22,702 nt of DNA, from positions 1 to 22,702 of the forward strand of contig JAFCZV010000019.1 of NCBI GenBank assembly GCA_019314155.1, given 5' to 3'. Each line of letters starts with the position of its first letter. Positions within the stretch are counted from its first letter, which is position 1. Positions 15,327 to 22,702 of this stretch are shown in pieces. The notes beneath the pieces are model-generated. The model did no database searches. It saw only the letters and a program-made list of their open reading frames with translations, and was not told where the DNA came from. Source of the DNA: Deltaproteobacteria bacterium. Lineage in GTDB: Bacteria; Desulfobacterota; Desulfobacteria; Desulfobacterales; UBA11574. Both the position numbers and the translations under genes were made by a program.

Positions 15327-17246
15327 TCAGCTAATCGGTGTTCCGGGTTTTACTTTTTTATCCAGGGTTGCAATGGTGCAACCATCCACTTCAACAGTGG
15401 CCAACAACATACCGTTGGACAGTATGCCCATCAATTTCGCAGGTTTTAGATTAGCCACCACAATGACCTGCCGACCCACCAGTTCCTCAGGGGAATAGGA
15501 CCCTGATATGCCGGCCACGATAATCTTTTTTTCTCCCAGATCCACTTCGAGTTTCAACATTTTTTTTGCTCTGGGGATCGCCTCGGCATGAATTACCGTA
15601 GCAACCCTGAGATCGATTTTATCGAATGTGTCGAGGGTTATTTCGGGCTTAATCGCAGGCATGCCGGCACCTGATTCCCTTTTTGTCTGCAATGAGGTCC
15701 GATCCTCTTTTAATTCTATTCTTGGGAAAAGTGCTACCGATTTGAGGAGCTTCGTTCCGGGTGCCAGGGATTTCCATGTTTTGAGGGTCTCTAAATGATA
15801 AAACGGTTCCGAATCCAGACCCAGATGTTTTTGCATGGTCTTGGCCGTATCCGGCATTATGGGATAGATGAGTCCGGATATGATCCTTAGAGATTCAAGA
15901 AGATTATAAATTACAACTTCAAGCTGTTTCCGGCTCGATTTTTTCTTTGCCAGCACCCAGGGTGTCGTCAGATCGATATATTTGTTCATATGGCTGATTA
16001 ATTCCCAGATGGCCATAAGCGCCTTATGAAAGGCAAATGTTTCCATATGGTTTTCGAATTCGGTGGTGGCTTTCAGTGCTTCGGATTCCAGGCCCAGCTC
16101 TAACTCTCTTTCCACTTTGGCATCGATTTCCGGAACGACTCCGGAGAAATATTTTTGGGCCATGGTCAGGATCCTGCTGAACAGATTCCCAAGATCGTTG
16201 GCGAGATCAGAATTGATGCGTTTAACCAGAGCGGCTTCACTGAAATTGGAGTCGAGTCCGAAAACCATACCCCGCATGAGAAAAAATCGAAATGCATCAA
16301 TACCGTAAACATTTTTGAGTTGAAGCGGTTCCACCACATTCCCAATACTTTTTGACATTTTACTTTGATCGACATTCCAGTACCCGTGGACATGAAGCTG
16401 CCGGTATACCGGAATCCCGGCAGCCTTGAGCATAACGGGCCAATAAATACCGTGGGGTTTTAAGATATCCTTGCCCACAACGTGCCGGGCATTGGGCCAG
16501 TATGTTTTAAATAGATCGCCATCAGGGTATCCCAGAGCCGAAACATAGTTCAAGAGGGCATCAAACCATACATAGGTAACAAAGTTTTCATCAAAGGGGA
16601 GAGTAATTCCCCACTTAAGGCGCGTTTTGGGCCTGGATATGCAAAGATCTTCAAGAGGTTCTTTGAGAAACGACAAAACTTCGTTTTTATAACGCTCGGG
16701 TGTTATGAAATCAGGATTGTTTTTTATATGATCGATGAGCCAGCTCTGATACCGGCTCATCTTAAAAAAGTAGTTGGATTCTTTGATGATTTCCGGCTCT
16801 GTTTCATGGTCCGGGCATTTGCCGTCAACCAGTTCACGCTCTGTATAGAATCGCTCGCACCCAAAACAGTAAAGCCCTTCATATTCACTAAAATAGATGT
16901 CCCCTGCGTCGTAGATTCTTTGCATTATTTCTTCGACGATGGAAATGTGGGATGCATCCGTGGTGCGAATAAAGTAATTGTATTGGATATTCAGCTCGGG
17001 CCAAAGGGATCTGAACAAGCCACTGATCTGGTCTACATAGGTCCGGGGGCTCAACCCCTCCTTTTTTGCAGACCGCACCACCTTGTCGCCATGCTCGTCC
17101 GTACCTGTCAGGAAGAACGTCTCTCCTCCACGTATTGAATGAAACCGACAGGCAACATCTGCCACGATCGTAGTATATGCGTGCCCCAGATGGGGCCGGG
17201 CGTTAACATAATATATCGGTGTTGTTATATAAAAAGGTTTATACAT
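15327..17246 (-). CDS. metG: Methionyl-tRNA synthetase with C-terminal tRNA-binding domain
   Basis: A class I aminoacyl-tRNA synthetase of 639 residues that charges initiator and elongator tRNA-Met. HLGH (19-22) is the HIGH motif and KMSKS (296-300) the second signature. A zinc-knuckle-like set C127, C130, C144 and H147 lies in the connective peptide (LYCFGCERFY, GKCPDH). Residues about 540-639 form the EMAP-II/Trbp111 tRNA-binding and dimerisation domain (DLRVATVIHAEAIPRAKKML, NLKPAKLMGILSNGM). Start choice: the ATG at 17246 has AAGGA five nucleotides upstream (17252-17256) and gives the usual MYKPFYITTPIYYVN beginning. A longer form from the ATG at 17276 would overlap the ricT stop by 4 nt and add a basic 10-residue lead. 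Probably co-transcribed with ricT. Confidence 0.96.
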   Translation of the reverse strand: MYKPFYITTPIYYVNARPHLGHAYTTIVADVACRFHSIRGGETFFLTGTDEHGDKVVRSAKKEGLSPRTYVDQISGLFRSLWPELNIQYNYFIRTTDASHISIVEEIMQRIYDAGDIYFSEYEGLYCFGCERFYTERELVDGKCPDHETEPEIIKESNYFFKMSRYQSWLIDHIKNNPDFITPERYKNEVLSFLKEPLEDLCISRPKTRLKWGITLPFDENFVTYVWFDALLNYVSALGYPDGDLFKTYWPNARHVVGKDILKPHGIYWPVMLKAAGIPVYRQLHVHGYWNVDQSKMSKSIGNVVEPLQLKNVYGIDAFRFFLMRGMVFGLDSNFSEAALVKRINSDLANDLGNLFSRILTMAQKYFSGVVPEIDAKVERELELGLESEALKATTEFENHMETFAFHKALMAIWELISHMNKYIDLTTPWVLAKKKSSRKQLEVVIYNLLESLRIISGLIYPIMPDTAKTMQKHLGLDSEPFYHLETLKTWKSLAPGTKLLKSVALFPRIELKEDRTSLQTKRESGAGMPAIKPEITLDTFDKIDLRVATVIHAEAIPRAKKMLKLEVDLGEKKIIVAGISGSYSPEELVGRQVIVVANLKPAKLMGILSNGMLLATVEVDGCTIATLDKKVKPGTPIS

Positions 17247-17272
17247 TTTTTTCCTTATTCTTTTCAAAGGTC

Positions 17273-18079
17273 TCATTCCCTGATTATCTCATCAATCCCG
17301 GCTTCTATCTCCTGTCCGCCTTCTAAACGAACAGCGATCCGATTAACAATCGCGTTGTGGCGTATTACTTTACCCTTCCCGCTTTTGGTCGTTACCTTGG
17401 CACCGATTTTCGGGAATTTTTTCCTGACCGACCGGTACATTTCACATTCAAAGGTAAGACAACACATGAGTCTGCCACACTGTCCGGAAATTTTGGTGGG
17501 ATTCAATGACAATCCTTGATCTTTGGCCATCCGTATAGAAACCGGCCCGAATTTCTCAATAAATGCCGAACAGCATATTTCACGCCCGCACCTTCCGATA
17601 CCGCCGCACATCTTCGCTTGATTTCGTATTCCAACTTGTCTCATCTCAACTCTGACACCGAATTTTTTAACCAGCATCTTTACAAGCTGCCTGAAATCGA
17701 CACGACCGTCAGATGTGAAAAAAAACGTTAATTTGCCGGCATCAAAAGCATTTTCAACGGCAAAAAGGTTCATTTTAAGACCCAGTTCCCGAATGCAGCT
17801 TAAGCAATAGGCGTGGGCTTTTTTTTCCGTTGCCAAATTCTTTTCTTTTTGACGAAAGTCCTCCTGGCTCGCGAGACGGAACACCTTCTTCAAGGGCTTG
17901 CCGGATCGGCTTGCTCCAGATCCTTCGTACGGCACCGGCGGCATAACAACCATTCCCAAACCAAGCCCCTGTTCGGTTTCAACAACCACATGATCCCCTC
18001 GATTGAGCACAAAGGCACCACTGTCAAAATCATAAACTTTTCCGGCCGGTTTGAATCTTATTCCAACCACTTTTTTCAT
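17273..18079 (-). CDS. ricT: PSP1-domain protein, RicT/YaaT family
   Basis: A 268-residue cytosolic protein. The central region is the PSP1 domain, with the cysteine-rich signature MCGGIGRCGREICCSAF (about 157-173) and a second group QCGRLMCCLTFE (about 200-211). C-terminal residues 222-266 look like a small beta domain (KIGAKVTTKSGKGKVI). In Bacillus, RicT with RicA and RicF binds Fe-S clusters and affects RNase Y processing, sporulation and competence. In Gram-negative anaerobes the role is not established, so I transfer only the family name. The gene often lies next to holB and metG, as here. The ATG at 18079 lacks a strong Shine-Dalgarno. The stop codon overlaps an upstream in-frame ATG of metG (ATGA). 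Confidence 0.9.
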   Translation of the reverse strand: MKKVVGIRFKPAGKVYDFDSGAFVLNRGDHVVVETEQGLGLGMVVMPPVPYEGSGASRSGKPLKKVFRLASQEDFRQKEKNLATEKKAHAYCLSCIRELGLKMNLFAVENAFDAGKLTFFFTSDGRVDFRQLVKMLVKKFGVRVEMRQVGIRNQAKMCGGIGRCGREICCSAFIEKFGPVSIRMAKDQGLSLNPTKISGQCGRLMCCLTFECEMYRSVRKKFPKIGAKVTTKSGKGKVIRHNAIVNRIAVRLEGGQEIEAGIDEIIRE

Positions 18080-18124
18080 ATATTTAAATTCTTTGTTTTT
18101 TTCTAACGTCTTAGCTCTTTAAAA

Positions 18125-18145
18125 TAAAACCGTATTACGGTTTTA
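18125..18145 (-). terminator. Hairpin after holB, possible weak terminator or attenuator
   Basis: TAAAACCGT and ACGGTTTTA form a perfect 9 bp stem with a 3 nt loop, 27 nt after the holB stop and 45 nt before the ricT start. On the minus strand TTTTATTTT spans the 3' end of the stem and the bases after it, which suggests intrinsic termination, but the stem is AT-rich and the U-run is interrupted. Partial termination would lower ricT-metG expression relative to holB. Confidence 0.5.
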
Positions 18146-18172
18146 TGAAACTTCCGCAATAAAGCTTGCAGA

Positions 18173-19246
18173 TCACACTTTTGCAAGTCTCATTATCAAT
18201 ACTTCCAAAGTAAGCCGCAAATTGGTGTTGGCCTTAATATTTTTCTGGGCGGCGTGAAGGTTGTTAATCTTTGAAAGAATCGAAGCCACGGTCATATTTT
18301 GGGAGGCCCGTTGAATCTTGCTTCTCAAATCCGTGTTAAGTATTCTCCCGGAATGATATTTCCAGACAACAAGATCTCTAAACCAGGATTTAAGCACCTC
18401 CAGAGAGTCACCAAGGGCTTCCTTATCTTTGGCCAATCTTGCGGCAAATGCCAGGCGTGCGGCGATCGGTCTCATCGATAGTGATTGAACCTCATCGATC
18501 AACCAGATCCTCCGGTTTATCCAATTTATCGATTTTTTTTTGCTGGTCACTGAAAAGGCCTTGGAGACGCTTCCGTTTGCCATGGTCGCGATGATCTTTG
18601 CATCATCAGGATGCGTTCCTCGTTTTTCGACCAGCAATGCCTCCAGATGCTTTCGGGGAATCGGATTAAATCTGATGTGCTGGCAGCGTGAAACGATCGT
18701 AGGGAGAAGATCCGATGTCTGCATGGCAGTAAGTATCAGAACCGTTTTGTCCGGCGGTTCTTCCAGCACCTTCAGGAGGGCGTTGCCTGCCGAAGGATTC
18801 ATGGCCTGGGCATCGGACATTATAACCACTCGCAGCCTTGCCTCGTATGGCTTCATGGCAAGTGTGCTGCAAAGACTTCGTACTTGATCGATTCGGATAA
18901 AAGGACCCGACGGTTCAACCAGAATGACATCCGGATGATTGCCGGATTTAATTTTCCGACACGAAGGACAACAGTCGCCAGGTCCGCTTTGGATTGTTTG
19001 ATCCGGTATCTTAGGGTGATCGTCCCTGATTTTTGTATCTGCTGAAAGGTCTTCCTTCCTCCGGACCTTACAATTGCAGGCCATAGCGAAAGCCAGCGCT
19101 GTAGTCTTTTTGCCCACACCGTCAGCACCTAAAAAAAGAAGGGCATGCGGGATGGTCTCATTTTGAAGAAGCGTCGTTAAAAGTCTTATGGGCTGTTCTT
19201 GACCTACTATCGACCCAAAGCCGATTATCGATTCAGAGGCAGACAC
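18173..19246 (-). CDS. holB: DNA polymerase III, delta-prime subunit
   Basis: A 357-residue AAA+ clamp-loader subunit. Walker A-like GADGVGKKTT (40-49) is followed by a cysteine set C57, C59, C92, C93, C96 that would form the zinc module, and by VRSLCSTLAMKPYEARLRVVIM, the delta-prime middle region. NALLKVLEEPP (155-165) and the SRC motif (186-188) are diagnostic. It helps load the beta clamp onto primed DNA. The zinc module is unusual: about 32 residues lie between CNC and CCPSC, longer than in E. coli. The start is GTG at 19246, 4 nt after the HU stop codon; no ATG lies near the conserved N-terminus, and coupling to the HU gene is likely. Confidence 0.93.
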   Translation of the reverse strand: MSASESIIGFGSIVGQEQPIRLLTTLLQNETIPHALLFLGADGVGKKTTALAFAMACNCKVRRKEDLSADTKIRDDHPKIPDQTIQSGPGDCCPSCRKIKSGNHPDVILVEPSGPFIRIDQVRSLCSTLAMKPYEARLRVVIMSDAQAMNPSAGNALLKVLEEPPDKTVLILTAMQTSDLLPTIVSRCQHIRFNPIPRKHLEALLVEKRGTHPDDAKIIATMANGSVSKAFSVTSKKKSINWINRRIWLIDEVQSLSMRPIAARLAFAARLAKDKEALGDSLEVLKSWFRDLVVWKYHSGRILNTDLRSKIQRASQNMTVASILSKINNLHAAQKNIKANTNLRLTLEVLIMRLAKV

Positions 19247-19250
19247 AACT

Positions 19251-19526
19251 CTAAAAATTTACACGATTTTTCAATTCTTTTCCAGATTTGAAAAACGGTA
19301 GTTTTTTAGGCTTAATGATCACCTTTTTACCGGTTTTTGGATTTCTGCCGGTATAGCTTTTGTAATCTTTAACAAAAAAACTGCACAGGCCTCTAATTTC
19401 AACACGTTCTCCCTTTTCCATGGCATCGGCCATGTTATCGAAAAATATCTCTACCACCCTTGCTGCCTCTACTTTGGTAATGTTCGCTTCGGATTTCAAG
19501 GCGGAGATAAGCTCCAACTTGTTCAT
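19251..19526 (-). CDS. HU/IHF-family DNA-binding protein
   Basis: A 91-residue histone-like protein. The N-terminal helical dimerisation part is MNKLELISALKSEANITKVEAARVV. The flexible beta-arm contains GRNPKTGKKVIIKPKKLP (60-77), including the RNPKTG tip that intercalates into DNA. EIRGLCSFFVKDY matches the GFGTF-type core with a Cys substitution. It bends DNA in nucleoid organisation. Whether it is HU-like or IHF-like cannot be settled; IRGLCSFFVKDYKSYTGRNPKTG is somewhat IHF-like. The ATG has AGGAGG 4 nt upstream, the strongest ribosome-binding site nearby, and a promoter-like pair sits at 19610-19639. holB follows after 4 nt. Confidence 0.93.
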   Translation of the reverse strand: MNKLELISALKSEANITKVEAARVVEIFFDNMADAMEKGERVEIRGLCSFFVKDYKSYTGRNPKTGKKVIIKPKKLPFFKSGKELKNRVNF

Positions 19527-19609
19527 ATATCCTCCTTCTGAAAATATCTTTCCATTATTTGATCGTTTGAAATTTTACACCCCGATCCTGTGGAAACCGG
19601 ATTTAAATT

Positions 19610-19639
19610 TCTATAAAATACGAACCTATGGCAAGTCAA
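19610..19639 (-). promoter_or_regulatory. Predicted sigma70-type promoter for the HU gene
   Basis: On the minus strand there is TTGACT (19634-19639), an 18 nt gap and TATAGA (19610-19615), about 85 nt before the HU start and just past the NusG-like stop. The -35 matches consensus at five of six positions and the -10 at four. It would drive HU-holB and perhaps ricT-metG. Confidence 0.5.
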
Positions 19640-19649
19640 GTGGTTATGA

Positions 19650-20171
19650 TTATATTTTAGGCAGTAATTCAATATCCTCTTCACTCACATTCACGCCCGC
19701 ATATTGTCCCAGCGCCTCAATATTAACGATGACACGCCCTTTTCCCCTGTGCCGCACGAAAGTCCCGACCACGCCGGCAAAAGGGCCGTGGACAACGATA
19801 ACCCTATCCCCTTTTTTAAATCGGGATCCTGTCGTAACAGAATCGTTTCCTTGAACGATGATTTTCAAAGAGTCTATGGTTTCCGAAGGCACCGAAATGG
19901 GACCGTCTTGGTTACCCACCAAACGGACAGCACCGACGGTCTTTACAATTTCAATATGTTCATGAGGCTCGAGGTTTGTTTTTACAAACAGGTATCCGGG
20001 GAACAGAGGAACTCGGATCATCACCTTACGGTCACGTCGTTTGCTTCTCACCTGGATCTTCGGGAGAAAAACCTCCAACGATTTTTTTGTCAAGCCTTCG
20101 TTGACCACATTTTCAAACCTGCTTTTTGTATGCAGGACATACCATGAATCATCTATTTTATCTATTGCCAT
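19650..20171 (-). CDS. Specialised NusG paralogue (UpxY/RfaH-like transcription antiterminator)
   Basis: A 173-residue protein. Residues about 9-105 are an NGN domain that binds RNA polymerase (SWYVLHTKSRFENVV, RVPLFPGYLFVKTNL, VKTVGAVRLVGNQDGP). Residues about 118-152 form a KOW domain (FKKGDRVIVVHGPFAGVVGTFV). Housekeeping nusG normally sits between secE and rplK; that context is absent, and the sequence resembles the NusG paralogues that assist transcription of long polysaccharide or surface operons. Its targets are not visible; lptD lies upstream and the Kdo8N cluster 6 kb downstream, so an envelope role is a reasonable guess. The ATG at 20171 has a weak ribosome-binding site. A promoter-like pair lies at 20282-20310, leaving a leader of about 105 nt. 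Confidence 0.87.
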   Translation of the reverse strand: MAIDKIDDSWYVLHTKSRFENVVNEGLTKKSLEVFLPKIQVRSKRRDRKVMIRVPLFPGYLFVKTNLEPHEHIEIVKTVGAVRLVGNQDGPISVPSETIDSLKIIVQGNDSVTTGSRFKKGDRVIVVHGPFAGVVGTFVRHRGKGRVIVNIEALGQYAGVNVSEEDIELLPKI

Positions 20172-20281
20172 ATGTCTTTTCGGATATCCATCTAAATTTT
20201 CTCAAAGAAGAAAAAAAGTCTGGAAATGCTGATCATTATGGTCGTTAAGCTCATTTTGCCATGTTATTTATGCAACCATAA

Positions 20282-20310
20282 AGTATATTCTGTTTGTCTC
20301 AATAAGTCCA
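20282..20310 (-). promoter_or_regulatory. Predicted sigma70-type promoter for the NusG-like gene
   Basis: On the minus strand there is TGGACT (20305-20310), a 17 nt gap and TATACT (20282-20287), immediately after the lptD stop codon. The -10 matches consensus at five of six positions and the spacing is ideal. No terminator is visible after lptD, so read-through may add to expression. Confidence 0.5.
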
Positions 20311-20313
20311 GGC

Positions 20314-22659
20314 TTATAATTTCGATCCAATACCCCCGATTCCATAAAGTTCGATCATAAATTCAATTTTCTGATCATCTCCTTCTTTAAAGTAGTGGGT
20401 GTATAATGACCAACATTGGGTTTCGTACAAAAACCCCAGGCCGGATTTTAAATCATTGCCGTTGAATATGTCCCGCTCATATTCGGCCACCGCCGAAAGG
20501 CTGTCGGATATTTTGAAGTGAAGATCGGCATAGACGGATTCACTGGTATCCTTATTATATCGATGGGAAACGAACAGTTTGTCCGCGCGCAGATCCCACA
20601 AAGTCAATGCAATATTTCTTGACCGGAAGGCGCTGTCATAATGGGACCAATCCGCATCGGCGTCTATGGCAAAATATTTTCTCGGAAAAATCTGAAGCTT
20701 TATGTTAATCGGTGAAAACGGCTCCGGATCGTCTTCGTTTCCTTTATTGATATCATAACTTTGTTCAAGTTTGAACCAGCAAAACTGGTTGTAGGTATGG
20801 GTCGGCGGTTCATAACGATCATCGCCTACGGGTTTGTCCGTGGGGTGTGTATCTTTATTTTCTGTATGTATCCTCGATTTTGATGTCAACGTGTTTGTCA
20901 AGGAATACGTAACGATATTTTTTCTATCAATTCGATCTAAACCATCAAATAAAGGGTATTCAGACTGATCTTTCTCAGGTATGTAGTCGTAGATGACTTG
21001 CGGCTTTACGGTATGTTTGATCCGTTGGACACGTTCTCCGTTCAGGTTGAATATGTGATAGATTTGAGAAGAAAGGTCGATTTTTACATCATACATTTCT
21101 CTGTTGAGCGTGTTTTTGTCCGAAGGGCTGTATTCGTCTTTATCGAAATGCCAGACCGTCTCTCTCACCCCCACAGAAGGTTCGAGGGAGAAATAGTTTC
21201 TGAATCGGTACGGGAGATAGAGCCTGGGATAAACATCCCCCCGGTGCCCTCGCAGAGCGTCTTCACTGTAAAAGTACGTGTATTCGGATTTCAAATCAAA
21301 ATAAAACGGCGAGGTCAACGTGTTGTCAGTCTCCGATTGACGGCGGTTGATGACGTTATCATACCAGCGCATTTCGGCATTGAGGCTGTAGAGAGACCAG
21401 TTTCTGTTGACATTAAATCTGTTGAGCCGGACCTGATCGTCATACTCATCAAGTTCTCTTCCAAAAACTTTGTTAAAATATGCCCGGGTTTCGTCGAATC
21501 CCGTGTATCCAGACTGGAATTCACGAAGATAATCCTGATCGCTGACAAAGTCTATGTCGAGCTTTGCAAAGAACCCGGAAGGCAAGGCCTGATCATGCTT
21601 TGCCCTGAACCAGTAACGGTCGGAATTGGGTCGCAATACATCGTCACCGTCAAACCCCCATTCGCCCGATCCCGGAGAACCGTCATCGACCTTTCGGTCA
21701 TCTAAAAAATCGTACATCAGCGTTCCTTTGGACTGTTCATCCAACACATAACGGTATTCTGCGCCCAGTTTCTCCCCCCGACGGCTCATATAATGAGAGT
21801 AAAACGTTGCATCTGAACTTTCGTTGATGGCCCAGTAAAGGGGCTGAAGATAGACCGCCCCTTTGCGGTCACCATAACCGAATTGGGGCGCCAGCAAACC
21901 CGACTGACGTTTCAGCTTTGCCGGGAATACAAGATACGGTGTATACAGCACGGGAACTTTTTTTGCCCAAAGGGCTGCATGTTCTACAACACCGTACCCT
22001 TCCACGGTAATCTTTAAATTTCTGCCGGTGATTTTCCATGCCGGTTGATCGCCGTCACAGGTTGAAACGCTGGCTTTGTCAGCAGTGTATGAATCTTCGC
22101 CGACCTTTTGTATTTTATCCCCTTTGATATAAAAATGGTTTTCTTGGAGGAATATGGTTCCATCGTAAACGGTTCCCGTTTCCGTATCCAGATTCATTTC
22201 CATACGGCTGCCGGTGAGAATGTTCTCTCCGACGTTCATAACCACATGGCCGTCGGCTGACACTTCCATGGTTTTCTGGTCAAAACGGACATAATCCGCG
22301 CTGAGGTTTTTATTTTTTTTGGTAATAACGACCCTGCCCTTGCCGGTATAAACATTCGTTTTATCATCATAGGTGATTTCATCGGCAACAATGTGCCAGG
22401 GAACGTTCTTGTCATCCTTAAACAGTTGGGAAGTATCCTGGGCCGACGCATGGCCGAAAATCAGAATAATCATTAACGGGAGGAGCATCCATCGGATGGC
22501 GGTTCTGCAGATTCGGGTCGATTTTAAAAAACCGGATAGTGTTTGCAGACCCGTATGGCCGGCAGAAGAAAACAGGGGATCACCCGGTCTGGTGGGAACT
22601 GTGCTGTAATCATCCACACACCTCTGGAACAAACGTAGCGAATTTTGCAAATGGCTCAT
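20314..22659 (-). CDS. lptD: LPS-assembly outer membrane protein LptD
   Basis: A 781-residue protein. Residues 53-73 (IRWMLLPLMIILIFGHASA) look like a signal peptide core with cleavage near A73. Residues about 88-210 form the LptA-like periplasmic domain (HIVADEITYDDKTNVYTGKG, YVRFDQKTMEVSADGHVV) ending at VSTCDGDQPAWKI. The rest is the beta-barrel, rich in alternating aromatic strands (SGLLAPQFGYGDRKGAVYLQPLYWAI onward) and finishing GIGSKL. With LptE it inserts LPS into the outer leaflet. The ATG at 22659 puts 52 residues before the signal peptide core, unusually long. A GTG at codon 15 or another start may be used, because Met58 would remove the basic n-region. The characteristic four-cysteine disulfide set of E. 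coli LptD is not evident. The 43 nt upstream reach the window edge. Confidence 0.93.
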   Translation of the reverse strand: MSHLQNSLRLFQRCVDDYSTVPTRPGDPLFSSAGHTGLQTLSGFLKSTRICRTAIRWMLLPLMIILIFGHASAQDTSQLFKDDKNVPWHIVADEITYDDKTNVYTGKGRVVITKKNKNLSADYVRFDQKTMEVSADGHVVMNVGENILTGSRMEMNLDTETGTVYDGTIFLQENHFYIKGDKIQKVGEDSYTADKASVSTCDGDQPAWKITGRNLKITVEGYGVVEHAALWAKKVPVLYTPYLVFPAKLKRQSGLLAPQFGYGDRKGAVYLQPLYWAINESSDATFYSHYMSRRGEKLGAEYRYVLDEQSKGTLMYDFLDDRKVDDGSPGSGEWGFDGDDVLRPNSDRYWFRAKHDQALPSGFFAKLDIDFVSDQDYLREFQSGYTGFDETRAYFNKVFGRELDEYDDQVRLNRFNVNRNWSLYSLNAEMRWYDNVINRRQSETDNTLTSPFYFDLKSEYTYFYSEDALRGHRGDVYPRLYLPYRFRNYFSLEPSVGVRETVWHFDKDEYSPSDKNTLNREMYDVKIDLSSQIYHIFNLNGERVQRIKHTVKPQVIYDYIPEKDQSEYPLFDGLDRIDRKNIVTYSLTNTLTSKSRIHTENKDTHPTDKPVGDDRYEPPTHTYNQFCWFKLEQSYDINKGNEDDPEPFSPINIKLQIFPRKYFAIDADADWSHYDSAFRSRNIALTLWDLRADKLFVSHRYNKDTSESVYADLHFKISDSLSAVAEYERDIFNGNDLKSGLGFLYETQCWSLYTHYFKEGDDQKIEFMIELYGIGGIGSKL

Positions 22660-22702
22660 ATTATCTGATCCGGAACAATAACATCTTGAATAAGAATGAA
22701 AT

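Noticed and set aside
20998..21705. A 235-codon plus-strand ORF within lptD
   Set aside because: Antisense to the LptD barrel, no recognisable motif, no promoter or ribosome-binding site.
22661..22702. A 13-codon open minus-strand frame ending TAA just before lptD
   Set aside because: It could be the tail of an upstream gene such as an LPS export permease, but so few codons cannot be identified.
1..22702. CRISPR arrays, rRNA genes or full insertion sequences
   Set aside because: No regularly spaced direct repeats, no rRNA-like sequence and no transposase ORF were seen.

Overview
The 22.7 kb window looks like chromosome of a Gram-negative bacterium, most likely a Desulfobacterota member (a delta-proteobacterial sulfate reducer of the Desulfobacter/Desulfosarcina kind). 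This is an inference. It rests on the lptD gene, a DUF1844 protein, the order ispE - tRNA-Gln - prs - rplY - pth, a CarD regulator, a RicT/PSP1 protein and a membrane pyrophosphatase. Base composition is moderate and even, with no sign of a large island. All 17 confident protein genes and the one tRNA lie on the minus strand, so the natural reading direction is from position 22702 down to 1.

Layout in transcription order. (1) 22659-17246: the outer-membrane LPS translocon protein LptD, a specialised NusG paralogue, an HU-type DNA-binding protein, DNA polymerase III delta-prime (HolB), RicT and methionyl-tRNA synthetase. (2) 15184-13781: a small bitopic penicillin-binding transpeptidase. (3) 13605-7573: a three-gene amino-sugar cluster. 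Two genes match KdnA and KdnB, which convert Kdo to 8-amino-8-deoxy-Kdo (Kdo8N). The third encodes a giant GlmS-like amidotransferase/isomerase of about 1250 residues, twice the usual size. (4) 7572-7086: a gene-poor gap holding a 141 bp imperfect palindrome that resembles a MITE, plus a doubtful 41-codon plus-strand ORF. (5) 7085-1290: DUF1844 protein, IspE, tRNA-Gln(UUG), PRPP synthetase, ribosomal protein L25/Ctc, peptidyl-tRNA hydrolase and a proton-pumping pyrophosphatase, ending in a strong bidirectional terminator. (6) 1095-1: CarD, then the start of an RluD-type pseudouridine synthase cut by the window edge.

The part that deserves attention is 13605-7573. KdnB and KdnA are expected to modify the C8 position of Kdo, the inner-core sugar of LPS. 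The adjacent protein keeps the recognisable active-site residues of both GlmS halves. However, its nucleophile-type cysteine lies about 51 residues in from the start, a helical insertion splits the glutaminase, the GlmS C-tail motif is displaced from the second SIS domain, and about 200 unassigned residues follow. Together with LptD (LPS export) and the transpeptidase, the window has a cell-envelope theme mixed with core information-processing genes.

The annotation is by eye, without database searches. Family names come from recognised motifs and overall resemblance. Promoters and hairpins come from pattern reading and are less certain than the genes.
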